This document shows positions 8,722-16,937 of a DNA stretch of 64,000 bases, piece by piece (position 1 is the stretch's first letter; the number at the start of each line of letters is the position of its first letter). The notes under the pieces were generated by a model that ran no database searches, was not told the DNA's origin, and was given only the letters and a program-made list of their open reading frames with translations. Source of the stretch: Bin5 sp965207495 (lineage in GTDB: Bacteria > Chloroflexota > Anaerolineae > Caldilineales > Caldilineaceae); assembly GCA_965207495.1 (NCBI GenBank), contig OZ242287.1, forward strand, positions 2,604,001 to 2,668,000. Reading direction: 5' to 3'. A program made the position numbers and the translations under genes.

Positions 8722-10392
8722 TTACTGCGGCTCAATCGGCCAGTTGCGAATCACCCACTCAATCTGATGCTCAGGCGGCGGCGGCCACAACAGGTAAACG
8801 TCAACCCAGCGGCTCCACAACACCAGATTGTGGTCGTCATACCCCAGGTCTATGCGCCTGAACTGAATGTTTCCCCCGGTATCCAGCGCATCCCCCAAGC
8901 CGTAACCAGGAACGTAAACCTTGGTCCGCAGTGGAACAATCCTCGGATCTACCGCTACGACCCCTTTCCGCATCCGGTCGCCAGTGCGAGTAATCCCGTA
9001 CCACGGTACGCTCGGAGAGACACCTGCCGTCGACGCACTATAACTGGTTGCCCGCATTCTGATCTTGCGCCAGTAGGTGATCTCCTCACCGTCTTCAGTC
9101 ACAAAAATCTGCGGTTCTATCTTCTGGCCGTACACGATTCGCTTGTTGCGCGGTTCCTGTGCCACCCAAACGTCTTCCAGCGAGCGGTCTGACATCTCCC
9201 CGTCTCGATACAGAAGCCGGAAGCGTCTCCGCGTAATGCCTTCTGCCCCCTCATTTTCAATGAGAGTGTCGATCGGGAGGTTCGGGTCCCCGACCCACTC
9301 AGTCTCAAACGGAGCGATCTCGTCTTCGACTTCGACCTCTTCCCGCACGCGTACTATTTGAATCTGCACGTCCGGATACAACTCGGCGCTAAGCTGAGGG
9401 AACACCTCGTCAAGGCCCGTGAGCCCAACCCCTATCTCCGCCAGCACATCCGCCACTGAACTGCTCAGCGTACGCGTTTTGTATAGCACGCCGTCTGCCA
9501 CCAGACTGACCGGTACGCTGCGACGGATGAACACGCGCAGTCCCGAACTGACACGAGTCCCTAACGCAGGCTGCACTTCATCGCCAAGATATATCGTAAC
9601 CTGCGCATCGCGCAGCGCCTCGCCCACCGTATCGGCCAGCGTGTGGATCGTAAAGGGAATAGCGTTCTCATAGACGGTAAGTCGGGTAGATCGGTTGACC
9701 TCAATGAGTAGCGGCGCTCTCTCAACCCTCTCCCAAACCGGCCCGCCCGATAGACGGGTCTCGCTGATCTGACCCGGCCCCATCGGAATCACGTCGTCCC
9801 AACCAATTTCCGTACCGAATATCAGTACCTGGTCGCGAGGACTAAAGGGAATCCCAGCGCCAGCCAGGAGCTCGGCGGGTGTCTTCGCCCAACTCGAAAC
9901 CTCGAAATCCCTTCTGTCCGCGACGATACGGAAAGGCTGCGGCCGCTCGATTGAGAGGCGCAAACCATCTGTAATTCTGGCGTCCAGATTGTGGGAAACA
10001 CGTAGGCCTTCAGGGGGCGCCGTCCGCGATAGGGCAATACCTTCAGACGGCGGCGTATCACTGGCTGCGTTCTGGGCCTGGGCAACTTGAGCAGGGACCA
10101 GTGAGCTATCGGCCAGAGCCGCCTCAGTGACTCCCTCTGGCCCCATGAGCAGGCCGACATCGGTCAACAAATCACCCACATTCCGCCTGTGGGTCTGTAC
10201 TGTTCTTGTGACTCCGTCCACTTCGATCTCAACTGTGCTAGCCGTCAAGTTCCAAAGCAACCAGAGCCCAGCGATCGCAGCCGTCAACGCTGACAACTGT
10301 ACCAGAGCCCGAACCCGCCGGCTCGACTGCCGCCTCAGTGGGGGGTCGGAGACAGCAACATCCGGCTTAATCCGTCGGGTGACAGTAGCCAT
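8722..10392 (-). CDS. DUF348/G5/3D-domain cell-wall protein (YabE/Rpf-like)
   Basis: A 556-residue protein with an N-terminal membrane anchor (about 29-50) and an extracytoplasmic part. Four DUF348-like repeats are visible, near 54-95, 145-190, 230-275 and 290-335, each with a Vx(S/T)xxxTVGxxL-type core. A G5-like domain follows at about 345-430 (VREEVEVEDEIAPFET to VYGQKIEPQ). The C-terminal 3D domain (about 440-530) contains VAVDPRIVPLRTKVYVPGYG and then DTGGNIQFRRID, preserving the aspartates that give the domain its name. The family acts on or binds peptidoglycan, as in Bacillus YabE and MltA-like lytic transglycosylases; four DUF348 copies is more than usual. It is a single gene with its own terminator. 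The start ATG at 10392 precedes the positively charged N-terminus and is plausible. Confidence 0.87.
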   Translation of the reverse strand: MATVTRRIKPDVAVSDPPLRRQSSRRVRALVQLSALTAAIAGLWLLWNLTASTVEIEVDGVTRTVQTHRRNVGDLLTDVGLLMGPEGVTEAALADSSLVPAQVAQAQNAASDTPPSEGIALSRTAPPEGLRVSHNLDARITDGLRLSIERPQPFRIVADRRDFEVSSWAKTPAELLAGAGIPFSPRDQVLIFGTEIGWDDVIPMGPGQISETRLSGGPVWERVERAPLLIEVNRSTRLTVYENAIPFTIHTLADTVGEALRDAQVTIYLGDEVQPALGTRVSSGLRVFIRRSVPVSLVADGVLYKTRTLSSSVADVLAEIGVGLTGLDEVFPQLSAELYPDVQIQIVRVREEVEVEDEIAPFETEWVGDPNLPIDTLIENEGAEGITRRRFRLLYRDGEMSDRSLEDVWVAQEPRNKRIVYGQKIEPQIFVTEDGEEITYWRKIRMRATSYSASTAGVSPSVPWYGITRTGDRMRKGVVAVDPRIVPLRTKVYVPGYGLGDALDTGGNIQFRRIDLGYDDHNLVLWSRWVDVYLLWPPPPEHQIEWVIRNWPIEPQ

Positions 10393-11343
10393 GGCAACAT
10401 TCTATCCATAATCAAGAATCTTCAAAATCTCTTACCTTCCCGATGGCAAATAAGACTGAACAAATACCGGAAAAGTTCCCCAAATTTGACAAAAGTTCGA
10501 CCAAATGCCCCTCCATACCCTCCAAACAGGCTGTAAGCACAGTTTTCACGCCCCAACCAGTGACCTGCAGCACATCATCCCTGAACACGAATAGGCCATC
10601 CTTCCTGTCATTGCCGGTCCCGTGCAGCATCGAAACACTCGCAACTGCCTACATGGACTAGCTTTCGCCCATCTGTGCGCAAGTGTCGGCCCTCGAGCCC
10701 ACTCTCAAACCCCCACACCCACGCCCTTCTCCCGAACCGTACAAGAGGCGACCACTCACCGATAGTCTCTGCCCTTGCCCCCTGCAGTTTCTGACCCCTG
10801 ACCCCTGACCCCTGACCACTAACCACTGCTGTTGTGCGTTCGGGCCTTCGGCCCTCCCTTGTGCAGGGGCTGCGCCCCCGCAACGCCCCGCCCTTGCTAG
10901 CCACCGTGCCCATTCTTCCCCGGCATCGTGCCTACAGAAAGATGTCTACACCCCCACTTGCCTCCTCAATCCACCGACCACTGACTATCAGTGTTTCACT
11001 AACCCCTAACCCCCGACCCCTGACCCCTTCAGTTCCGTGGAAGCTTCAGCCTACGTAACACGCGAGGCGAAGAACCAGACCAAAAAGGCCGAGAATCAGG
11101 CAATCTCTAAGCTAGGTTGTCTCTGACTTGGGAAGGAACTACCGCCATTTAAGGGGGAAGGTTTGCATGAGGAATGCAGTCACCAGAGCGACCTGGCGCC
11201 TCATTTCAACCCTTCATTCAGGAGAAGATAGCCGTGTACCAAGTGGACCCTACAAGGGCACACACACTCTTGAAACAATATGCAGAATTGCTGCGGATCG
11301 TCAGAAACAAGATGCCTCAACGCCGAAACGCGCCCGCCTCCTG
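10393..11343. other. Gene-free region with dispersed repeat copy 1
   Basis: About 950 nt with no convincing coding sequence. The left part should carry the promoter of the 3D-domain gene. The middle holds heptanucleotide tracts and the first copy of the dispersed composite repeat (10793-11040). The right part, to the end of the sulfatase gene, shows nothing recognisable. Confidence 0.6.
10793..11040. repeat. Dispersed composite intergenic repeat, copy 1
   Basis: Starts with tandem heptamers of the type CTGACCC/CTAACCA (10793-10828). Next comes a GC-rich core containing GGGCCTTCGGCCC and an almost complete GGGGGCTGCGCCCCC-type hairpin (about 10836-10890), a segment with CTACAGAAAGATGTCTACAC (10931-10950), and a second heptamer tract (about 10998-11028) ending in CAGTTCCG. 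The same order of blocks recurs at 46518-46750 and the core recurs at 63903-64000. Confidence 0.8.
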
Positions 11344-12825
11344 TCAAGCCAGCCAGTTCATCTCCTTCAACATGGGCCAGCGATAGCGCTCTTCCGGCCC
11401 CGTATTACGCGCCCAGGACACCAGGATCGGCTCGTCCGCGTTCTTCTGCGCCATCTTCCGCCGCACCTGCTCCGGGTCCCACTCTCGCAAAATCTCGCCC
11501 CGCAGGTCCTGCAAAATCCTTTGGCAACCCGGGTCCTCCGCACGGTCGACCAACTCCTCCGGGTCTTCCCTCAAATTGAAGAGCTGGGAGGGCTGCTCGT
11601 GATAATATATGTACTTCCAATCTTCCCGCCGGATCATGCGCTGGTAGGCGCCCTCAGGCGGAGCAAATTTGTCGGTGCAGTACTCCGAGAACGCCGTATC
11701 TTCCCACGCATAGGACCCGTCTCGCCCGTCTATCAAAGGAAGAAAGCTGCGGCCCGCCGAGTTGGGCAGAGCCGGCGCTTCCAGTGCGTCCAGCATCGTC
11801 GCCGCAACATCGACCGCACTGACAATGTTCTCGCAGCGCTGATTCACGGGAATATGGCCCGGCCAGCTCACGATGAGCGGCACGCGCACCGACTCTTCGT
11901 AAAACACGTGCTTCCAAAAAAGACCGTGCTCCCCCTGCATGTCGCCATGGTCCGACGTGTAGATGATCAATGTATTCTCGTCAAGCCCGTTCTCAACCAG
12001 CGCATTCAGAATCTGACCGATCATCGCGTCCGTCCGATAGACAAGACCGGCGTAAGCCGCCCGCGACCGGCGTACCTCCACTTCATCCATCACCTCAATG
12101 CCCGTTGACTGCCGCCACCAGCGCAGGAAAGGATGCTGCTCGGGCGGTGCCAGCGCCGCTTTGCGCGGAAGAGTCATCCTGTCGGCGTAAAGATCGTAGT
12201 CCTCCTGCCGCGCCACATACGGCGGATGAGGAAGCATCAGCCCGACCGAAAGACTGAAAGGCTGATCCAAAAGCCCCGCCCGTTTCTGGACGCCCAACCG
12301 GTTCAATCGCCCGATCGTAACCGCTGTCACGTCCTCGTCATGCACCTGGTACGCGCTCTGACCGGGTCCCGAACGTTCCAGGCTCAGATGATGCGGCCCT
12401 GCCGTTACACCAAGAATGCCCCGATCAGGGCCCGGATTGCCCGGGTGATTCGAACCGTGGTCGCCCACAAAACGCGCGGCATACCCGTGCAGCTGGTCCG
12501 GCCCCAGCGCGTGCATTCGGCCCACAAGCTCCGGCTGATAACCGGCCGCCCCCATCGCATGCGCGAATGTTGGAATTCTCGATTCGAGGGCATGCTCATT
12601 AGTCCAGACCTCATTCTGAAAGGGATGGCGCCCGCTCAGCATCGACATGCGCGAAGGAACGCAAATCGGCGAGTTGCAATACGCATTGTCAAAAACGACT
12701 CCGTTGGCTGCGAGCCGGTCAAGGTTCGGCGTATCCACCAGATCGTCGCCGTAGCAGCCCGTAACATGAGGGCTGTGCTGGTCAGAGTGAATATAAAGAA
12801 GATTGGGGCCGTTGGACTTGTTCAT
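11344..12825 (-). CDS. Type I sulfatase (formylglycine-dependent)
   Basis: A 493-residue alkaline-phosphatase-superfamily sulfatase. The N-terminus carries the metal-binding HSDQHSPH segment; the catalytic signature is CVPSR with Cys55, the residue converted to formylglycine, followed by MSMLSGRHP. The second metal site appears as TSDHGDMQGEHG. Length and motif order are normal. The start at 12825 (MNKSNGPN) has GGAGAGCG upstream; the longer reading frame to 13119 adds 98 residues unlike any sulfatase and is rejected. No signal peptide is visible, so it is cytoplasmic or exported by another route. Monocistronic. It probably removes sulfate esters from a carbohydrate. The substrate is unknown, and no formylglycine-generating enzyme is encoded nearby. 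Confidence 0.9.
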   Translation of the reverse strand: MNKSNGPNLLYIHSDQHSPHVTGCYGDDLVDTPNLDRLAANGVVFDNAYCNSPICVPSRMSMLSGRHPFQNEVWTNEHALESRIPTFAHAMGAAGYQPELVGRMHALGPDQLHGYAARFVGDHGSNHPGNPGPDRGILGVTAGPHHLSLERSGPGQSAYQVHDEDVTAVTIGRLNRLGVQKRAGLLDQPFSLSVGLMLPHPPYVARQEDYDLYADRMTLPRKAALAPPEQHPFLRWWRQSTGIEVMDEVEVRRSRAAYAGLVYRTDAMIGQILNALVENGLDENTLIIYTSDHGDMQGEHGLFWKHVFYEESVRVPLIVSWPGHIPVNQRCENIVSAVDVAATMLDALEAPALPNSAGRSFLPLIDGRDGSYAWEDTAFSEYCTDKFAPPEGAYQRMIRREDWKYIYYHEQPSQLFNLREDPEELVDRAEDPGCQRILQDLRGEILREWDPEQVRRKMAQKNADEPILVSWARNTGPEERYRWPMLKEMNWLA

Positions 12826-13279
12826 TTCGCTCTCCGCTGTATGTCTAAATGATTCAATGGCTTCAACGCCCCCGGCAATTCCTGGTGACATTGGCGCCTG
12901 AATACAATCTTGCAGATGCCCGTTCAATTCGGTTGTAAATTCATTCTCAGTATCTGCAGGAGGAAGCAACTGGCCTGGGGTCCCGCGCCTTTCGGCGGGC
13001 CCACTGTGTTCATGACAGGACTTGGACCCATACTCGGCGGGCAAATTGGCAGGCAGGTCTGGCCAACCGTTACCAGATTCAACCGTGGGAAGCGTAGCAA
13101 ATACGGCCAAGAGTGGCAAATGTTCTGAAGAGGGCTCACCTTGTCAATCGCCCGCTTCTTTTGGCCGTCGTCTTGAGACTCAAGTGCAGACCGCGATGCC
13201 TCCTGCCCAACCGAGACGTGAAAAAGGATCCTATGAATGGCAGGTCCGAGTGGTGGCTGAAATGGGCTGATTGTAACGA
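12826..13279. other. Intergenic region upstream of sulfatase
   Basis: About 450 nt holding the presumed sulfatase promoter. Open frames here are short and show no recognisable protein family. Confidence 0.4.
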
Positions 13280-13807
13280 CTATGACCAGGCGAGTCCTTG
13301 ATCCCTTGTGTGCCAACGAAGGTCGTTTCTCCCCTTTCGTCTATTGATTTCGCTGGCGAAGATCGCCAAATTTAGCGGCCGGCCGCAAGTGGCCTCCCTA
13401 TTGCGGGGGAGTCCCCCCGTGATACCCCCTGAAAACAGGCACCGCCGCCTGCGGGCCGCCAGCCCACGTACGATGACATGGTCCGGTTCCGCAACCTGCT
13501 TCAAGGTGCGTCCATTGTGCCCGCGCTGCCCACCACGCGGCCGCTGGCCAGAGCGGCGCAGACTCATGCGCTTGCCTTTCTTCGGACCATCGCTGCTCGG
13601 CGGCTTGCCGCTGTCGTGACCGTCTTTCGCAAGTTGATCCTGCAACTTCTGGATCAGTTCCCGCTGCACTTCCACCTGCTGCTGCAATTGCTGCACCAAC
13701 TTCTGTTGCGCCCCATATTGCAGCTGCAGAACAAGAATCAGCTTGATCAGCCTCTCTCGGTCTTATCGCTCTAACTGCTCTCGGTCCAACTGGCCCAATT
13801 TGCTCAT
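13280..13807 (-). pseudogene. IS66-type transposase remnant (5' end only)
   Basis: The minus-strand reading encodes the N-terminal part of an IS66-family transposase: a leucine/glutamine-rich coiled coil (QQLQQQVEVQRELIQKLQ), then the hallmark DSGKPPSSDGPKK stretch and SGQRPRGGQRGHNGRTL. It is broken: translation from the likely ATG at 13807 meets an in-frame TAA at codon 15, homology stops soon after the EPDHVIV segment, and the zinc-finger and DDE catalytic regions are missing. It is a decayed insertion-sequence fragment, and terminal repeats were not recognised. Confidence 0.75.
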
Positions 13808-14042
13808 ATGCCCTACTCTAGATCTGCCAAGAGCAAACGCACATTAGCTCTTTTTCATAACGTAGGCTAAGTAGATACATTCCAATCACGATGACTGCCG
13901 CACAGGAGCCTTCCCATCCTGTCCTCAAGCTCTTGCCGTGGCCGGATTTGAGAACTGGCTGTGTACGGCATATTTCATATGGCGTTCTTTCCCTTCATAT
14001 CTCGGGAACGCCGCAGACTCCGCTTGAAAGCGAGGTTACAGA

Positions 14043-14972
14043 ATGAAGTTCGGCGCATCTGTATGGCCATTCAAATGGACGACCCCCTATGCCCAGTCAA
14101 TCTCTAGAATCGCAAAGTTAGGGTTTACCGCCGTCGAGCTGATTGCCTGGCGCCGCGAAGTCCTTGATGAATACTACACACCCCAGACAATCAAAGATCT
14201 CAAGAACATTATTGAAAGTGAAGGCCTCCTCCTATCTCAATTTGTTTCTACGCCGCCGGGAATGGCCAGCCCCGATGAGCTAGAAAGGGCTCGTTCTGTT
14301 GAGCACTTCAAGAAGGTTGTCGAAGTAGGTGCTGAACTCGGAACAGAGATCGTCAACAGCGTATCGGTCCATCCGTTCGACATTCAGTTCCCGCGGATTA
14401 CTGACCTGCCACACATGCAGAAATTTCAGGTAGATATCCCTTCTGGTCTCAACTGGCAACAGAATTGGCGGGATTATGTCGAGACCATGCGGAAGTGCTG
14501 TAATCTGTGTGAAGACGCAGGGCTAAGGTACGCTCTTGAGCCCCATCCATATCGGTACATGGCGAACGCAGCCTCAATGTTGCGCCTGATCGAACATGTG
14601 GGGTCGGATTCCTTGGGGATGAATCTCGACCCAAGCCACTTGTTTCCGGTTGGGGAAATCCCACATGTTGTCATCTATCAGTTGGCTGACAGAATCTTCC
14701 ACTGCCACTTCTCCGACAATGACGGCACGACCAATGTCCACTGGCGGCCAGGCAAAGGGAAAATCGACTGGGAAGCCGTGATGACAGCACTCAAAGATGT
14801 CGGCTTCGACGGCGTCGTTTCAATCGAGTTAGAAGATGTGCCAGGTGTGGCCAGAAGTGTATCCAATGTCCCCGCCGATTGGGTGGCAGCAGAGGCTTTT
14901 GACCGAGAGAATATCGCCGCTCTGCACTACATAAAAGACATCAGTGAGCGTGTCGGATTTGCCCCAGCTTGA
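14043..14972 (+). CDS. Sugar phosphate isomerase/epimerase (xylose isomerase-like TIM barrel)
   Basis: A 309-residue single-domain TIM barrel of the AP endonuclease 2 / xylose-isomerase-like superfamily. Visible are the opening KFGASVWPFKW strand, FTAVEL, a metal-ligand region LEPHPYRYM near residue 160, GMNLDPSHL near 195, HCHFSDND near 222 and the closing VSIELED near 260. These match the Glu/Asp/His/Glu metal ligands of the family. Such enzymes isomerise or epimerise keto sugars or inositol derivatives; the substrate is not evident. The gene stands alone between an IS66 remnant and a sulfatase, and a role in processing released monosaccharides is inferred from context. Confidence 0.85.
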   Translation: MKFGASVWPFKWTTPYAQSISRIAKLGFTAVELIAWRREVLDEYYTPQTIKDLKNIIESEGLLLSQFVSTPPGMASPDELERARSVEHFKKVVEVGAELGTEIVNSVSVHPFDIQFPRITDLPHMQKFQVDIPSGLNWQQNWRDYVETMRKCCNLCEDAGLRYALEPHPYRYMANAASMLRLIEHVGSDSLGMNLDPSHLFPVGEIPHVVIYQLADRIFHCHFSDNDGTTNVHWRPGKGKIDWEAVMTALKDVGFDGVVSIELEDVPGVARSVSNVPADWVAAEAFDRENIAALHYIKDISERVGFAPA

Positions 14973-15408
14973 TCCATCTTGTGCCCCGCATGGAAGCTGG
15001 AAGAAAAACAACCTGTCAACGCAAAGAAGGGATTTGCCAAGAGATTCGCGCAGCTGAGCAGACCTACGGCAGGGTGGGAGAAAGCAAGAGCGGGAGAAAT
15101 TCCATTCAGCCGTCTATGGCACGAGCGTGACTACCCCACTGGTTCACGCGCCGAACACTTTTCTTGACGTCCTGTTGTCTATTCTGCAGGCCTTCAGAAA
15201 CGCTGATCGACAAATGACAGTAGACCGGAGGTCTCGTCTGGCAACTCTCCTGACGGAGTCTGGCCTGCGCTTTCTGCATCTTCCCTTCAAGAGGACGGCT
15301 TCCATTCAACCTGCTAGTGACTGCTTCGGTGCTTTGTCGGTAGCGACCGTTTCACATTATAATCCCCCAAAACCCGGTTACTTACCTCACAATTAAGACA
15401 AACTTCCC
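14973..15408. other. Intergenic region before second sulfatase
   Basis: About 435 nt without a supported gene. It probably contains the promoter of the plus-strand sulfatase; no Shine-Dalgarno sequence is obvious just before 15409. Confidence 0.4.
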
Positions 15409-16863
15409 ATGGACCGCCCCCATATTCTCCTCATAACAACCGACCAACAGCGCTTCGACGCGGCCGGTGACGCCGCGCCGACATTTATGCGCACACCCCA
15501 TTTCAATCACCTCACCCGTGAGGGCGTCAACTTCACCTCTGCCTACGGCGACTGCCCGGTCTGCGTCGCTTCTCGTATGTCCATCATGACCGGCAAATAC
15601 GTCACCTCGCACGGTATGACCGGCAACGGGCCCTCCTCGCGCGCAATCCCTGACGCCCGCAATGCGCTACCGACCCGCATGAGCGACCTGGGCTACCAGA
15701 CCGCCGCCATCGGCAAAATGCACTTCACGCCCCAGCGCGCCCGCCACGGCTTCCAGGAAATGATCCTGCCCGAGGACTACTACCGCCACATGGCCCGTCG
15801 CGGCTACGACGTCCAACCTATGCGCCACGGCCTCGGTCAAAATGAGCTTTACCCCGGCATGGCCACCGTGCCCGAGGCGCTGACTCTCACCTCCTGGACC
15901 GCCGAACAGTGCGTCGAGTACATCCGTGAACGCCGCGATCCGACCTTGCCCTTTTTCATTTGGTGCTCCTTCTCCAAGCCCCATCCCCCGATCGATCCGC
16001 CCGAGCCCTACTACTCCATGTATCGAAACTGTGACATCCCCGCGCCGGTCTTCGGCGACTGGAGTGAAGGTGAGGATGTGCCTTACGCATTTCGACTAAT
16101 GCGGGAAAAACAGTCCTTCGACCTCGTGCCCCCCGAAATAATCCGCGAGGCGCGCGCCGCCTACTACGGTGTCATCACCCAGATCGACTACAACATGGGC
16201 CGCATCTTTGCCGCCCTCCAGGACATGGGCATCTTCGACGATGCCCTCATCATCTATACCTCAGATCACGGCGAATATCTGGGAGACCACCACGCCGGCG
16301 CCAAGGGTTTCTTCCACGAACCCTCAGCCCACGTCCCCTTTGCCTTGCGTATGCCGCAGGGTTGGGACAACCGCCAGCACGGAACCCGCAACCAGTCTCT
16401 AGTCACCCTCGCCGACATTCTCCCGACCGCCGTCGCAGCCGCAGGCGGCACGCCCCCCGGCGACGTCGACGGCCTCGATCTCGTCGCCCTGGCTCGCGGA
16501 GAGATCGCGCCGCGGTCCTACCTGGAATCCGCCCTGGGCGGTCGGGACAGGCCAGGCAACTACGCCATCACCGACGGCCGCTGGAAGTACATCTGGTTCC
16601 CAGTCGGCGGCAGCGAGCAACTCTTCGATCTCGAAAGCGACCCGCAAGAACTCCACAACCTCGTCGCCGCCGCCGCCGCCTCAACGCATCTCGAACGTCT
16701 GCGTAACGAACTGATCGGCCGGCACCAGTCCCGCGAGTCCGAGGCTGTCGAGGACGGCGACTGGGTGACGCTGCCCGTGCCGCCCGATACCGAAGCAGAT
16801 CGTCGCAACACCAGCTGGCCCGGCTATCATACCGAGTATCACAATGTGGACGTGCGCCATTAA
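15409..16863 (+). CDS. Type I sulfatase (CxASR-type)
   Basis: A 484-residue sulfatase. Motifs in order: ILLITTDQQRFD with the metal-binding aspartate; CVASR with Cys52 as the formylglycine precursor, followed by MSIMTGKYV; a KMHFTPQR segment; and TSDHGEYLGDHH for the second half of the metal site. CxASR instead of CxPSR is a tolerated variant of the sulfatase signature. There is no signal peptide. It lies 74 nt before the ABC binding protein gene on the same strand and may be co-transcribed with it. It is only distantly similar to the other three sulfatases in the window, so it probably has a different sulfated-sugar specificity (inference). Confidence 0.9.
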   Translation: MDRPHILLITTDQQRFDAAGDAAPTFMRTPHFNHLTREGVNFTSAYGDCPVCVASRMSIMTGKYVTSHGMTGNGPSSRAIPDARNALPTRMSDLGYQTAAIGKMHFTPQRARHGFQEMILPEDYYRHMARRGYDVQPMRHGLGQNELYPGMATVPEALTLTSWTAEQCVEYIRERRDPTLPFFIWCSFSKPHPPIDPPEPYYSMYRNCDIPAPVFGDWSEGEDVPYAFRLMREKQSFDLVPPEIIREARAAYYGVITQIDYNMGRIFAALQDMGIFDDALIIYTSDHGEYLGDHHAGAKGFFHEPSAHVPFALRMPQGWDNRQHGTRNQSLVTLADILPTAVAAAGGTPPGDVDGLDLVALARGEIAPRSYLESALGGRDRPGNYAITDGRWKYIWFPVGGSEQLFDLESDPQELHNLVAAAAASTHLERLRNELIGRHQSRESEAVEDGDWVTLPVPPDTEADRRNTSWPGYHTEYHNVDVRH

Positions 16864-16937
16864 ACAAGGGAGAACCTGTCGTAGGCTCTCCTGTTCTTCC
16901 CTTCAGTCTCATATTCATCATGCAAAGGAGATTCCAG

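Noticed and set aside
11128..12108. 326-codon plus-strand ORF overlapping the first sulfatase
   Set aside because: Antisense to the conserved sulfatase core; no family features.
16866..16902. Hairpin after the second sulfatase as terminator
   Set aside because: The stem is imperfect and no T-run follows, so termination before the binding protein gene is not supported.
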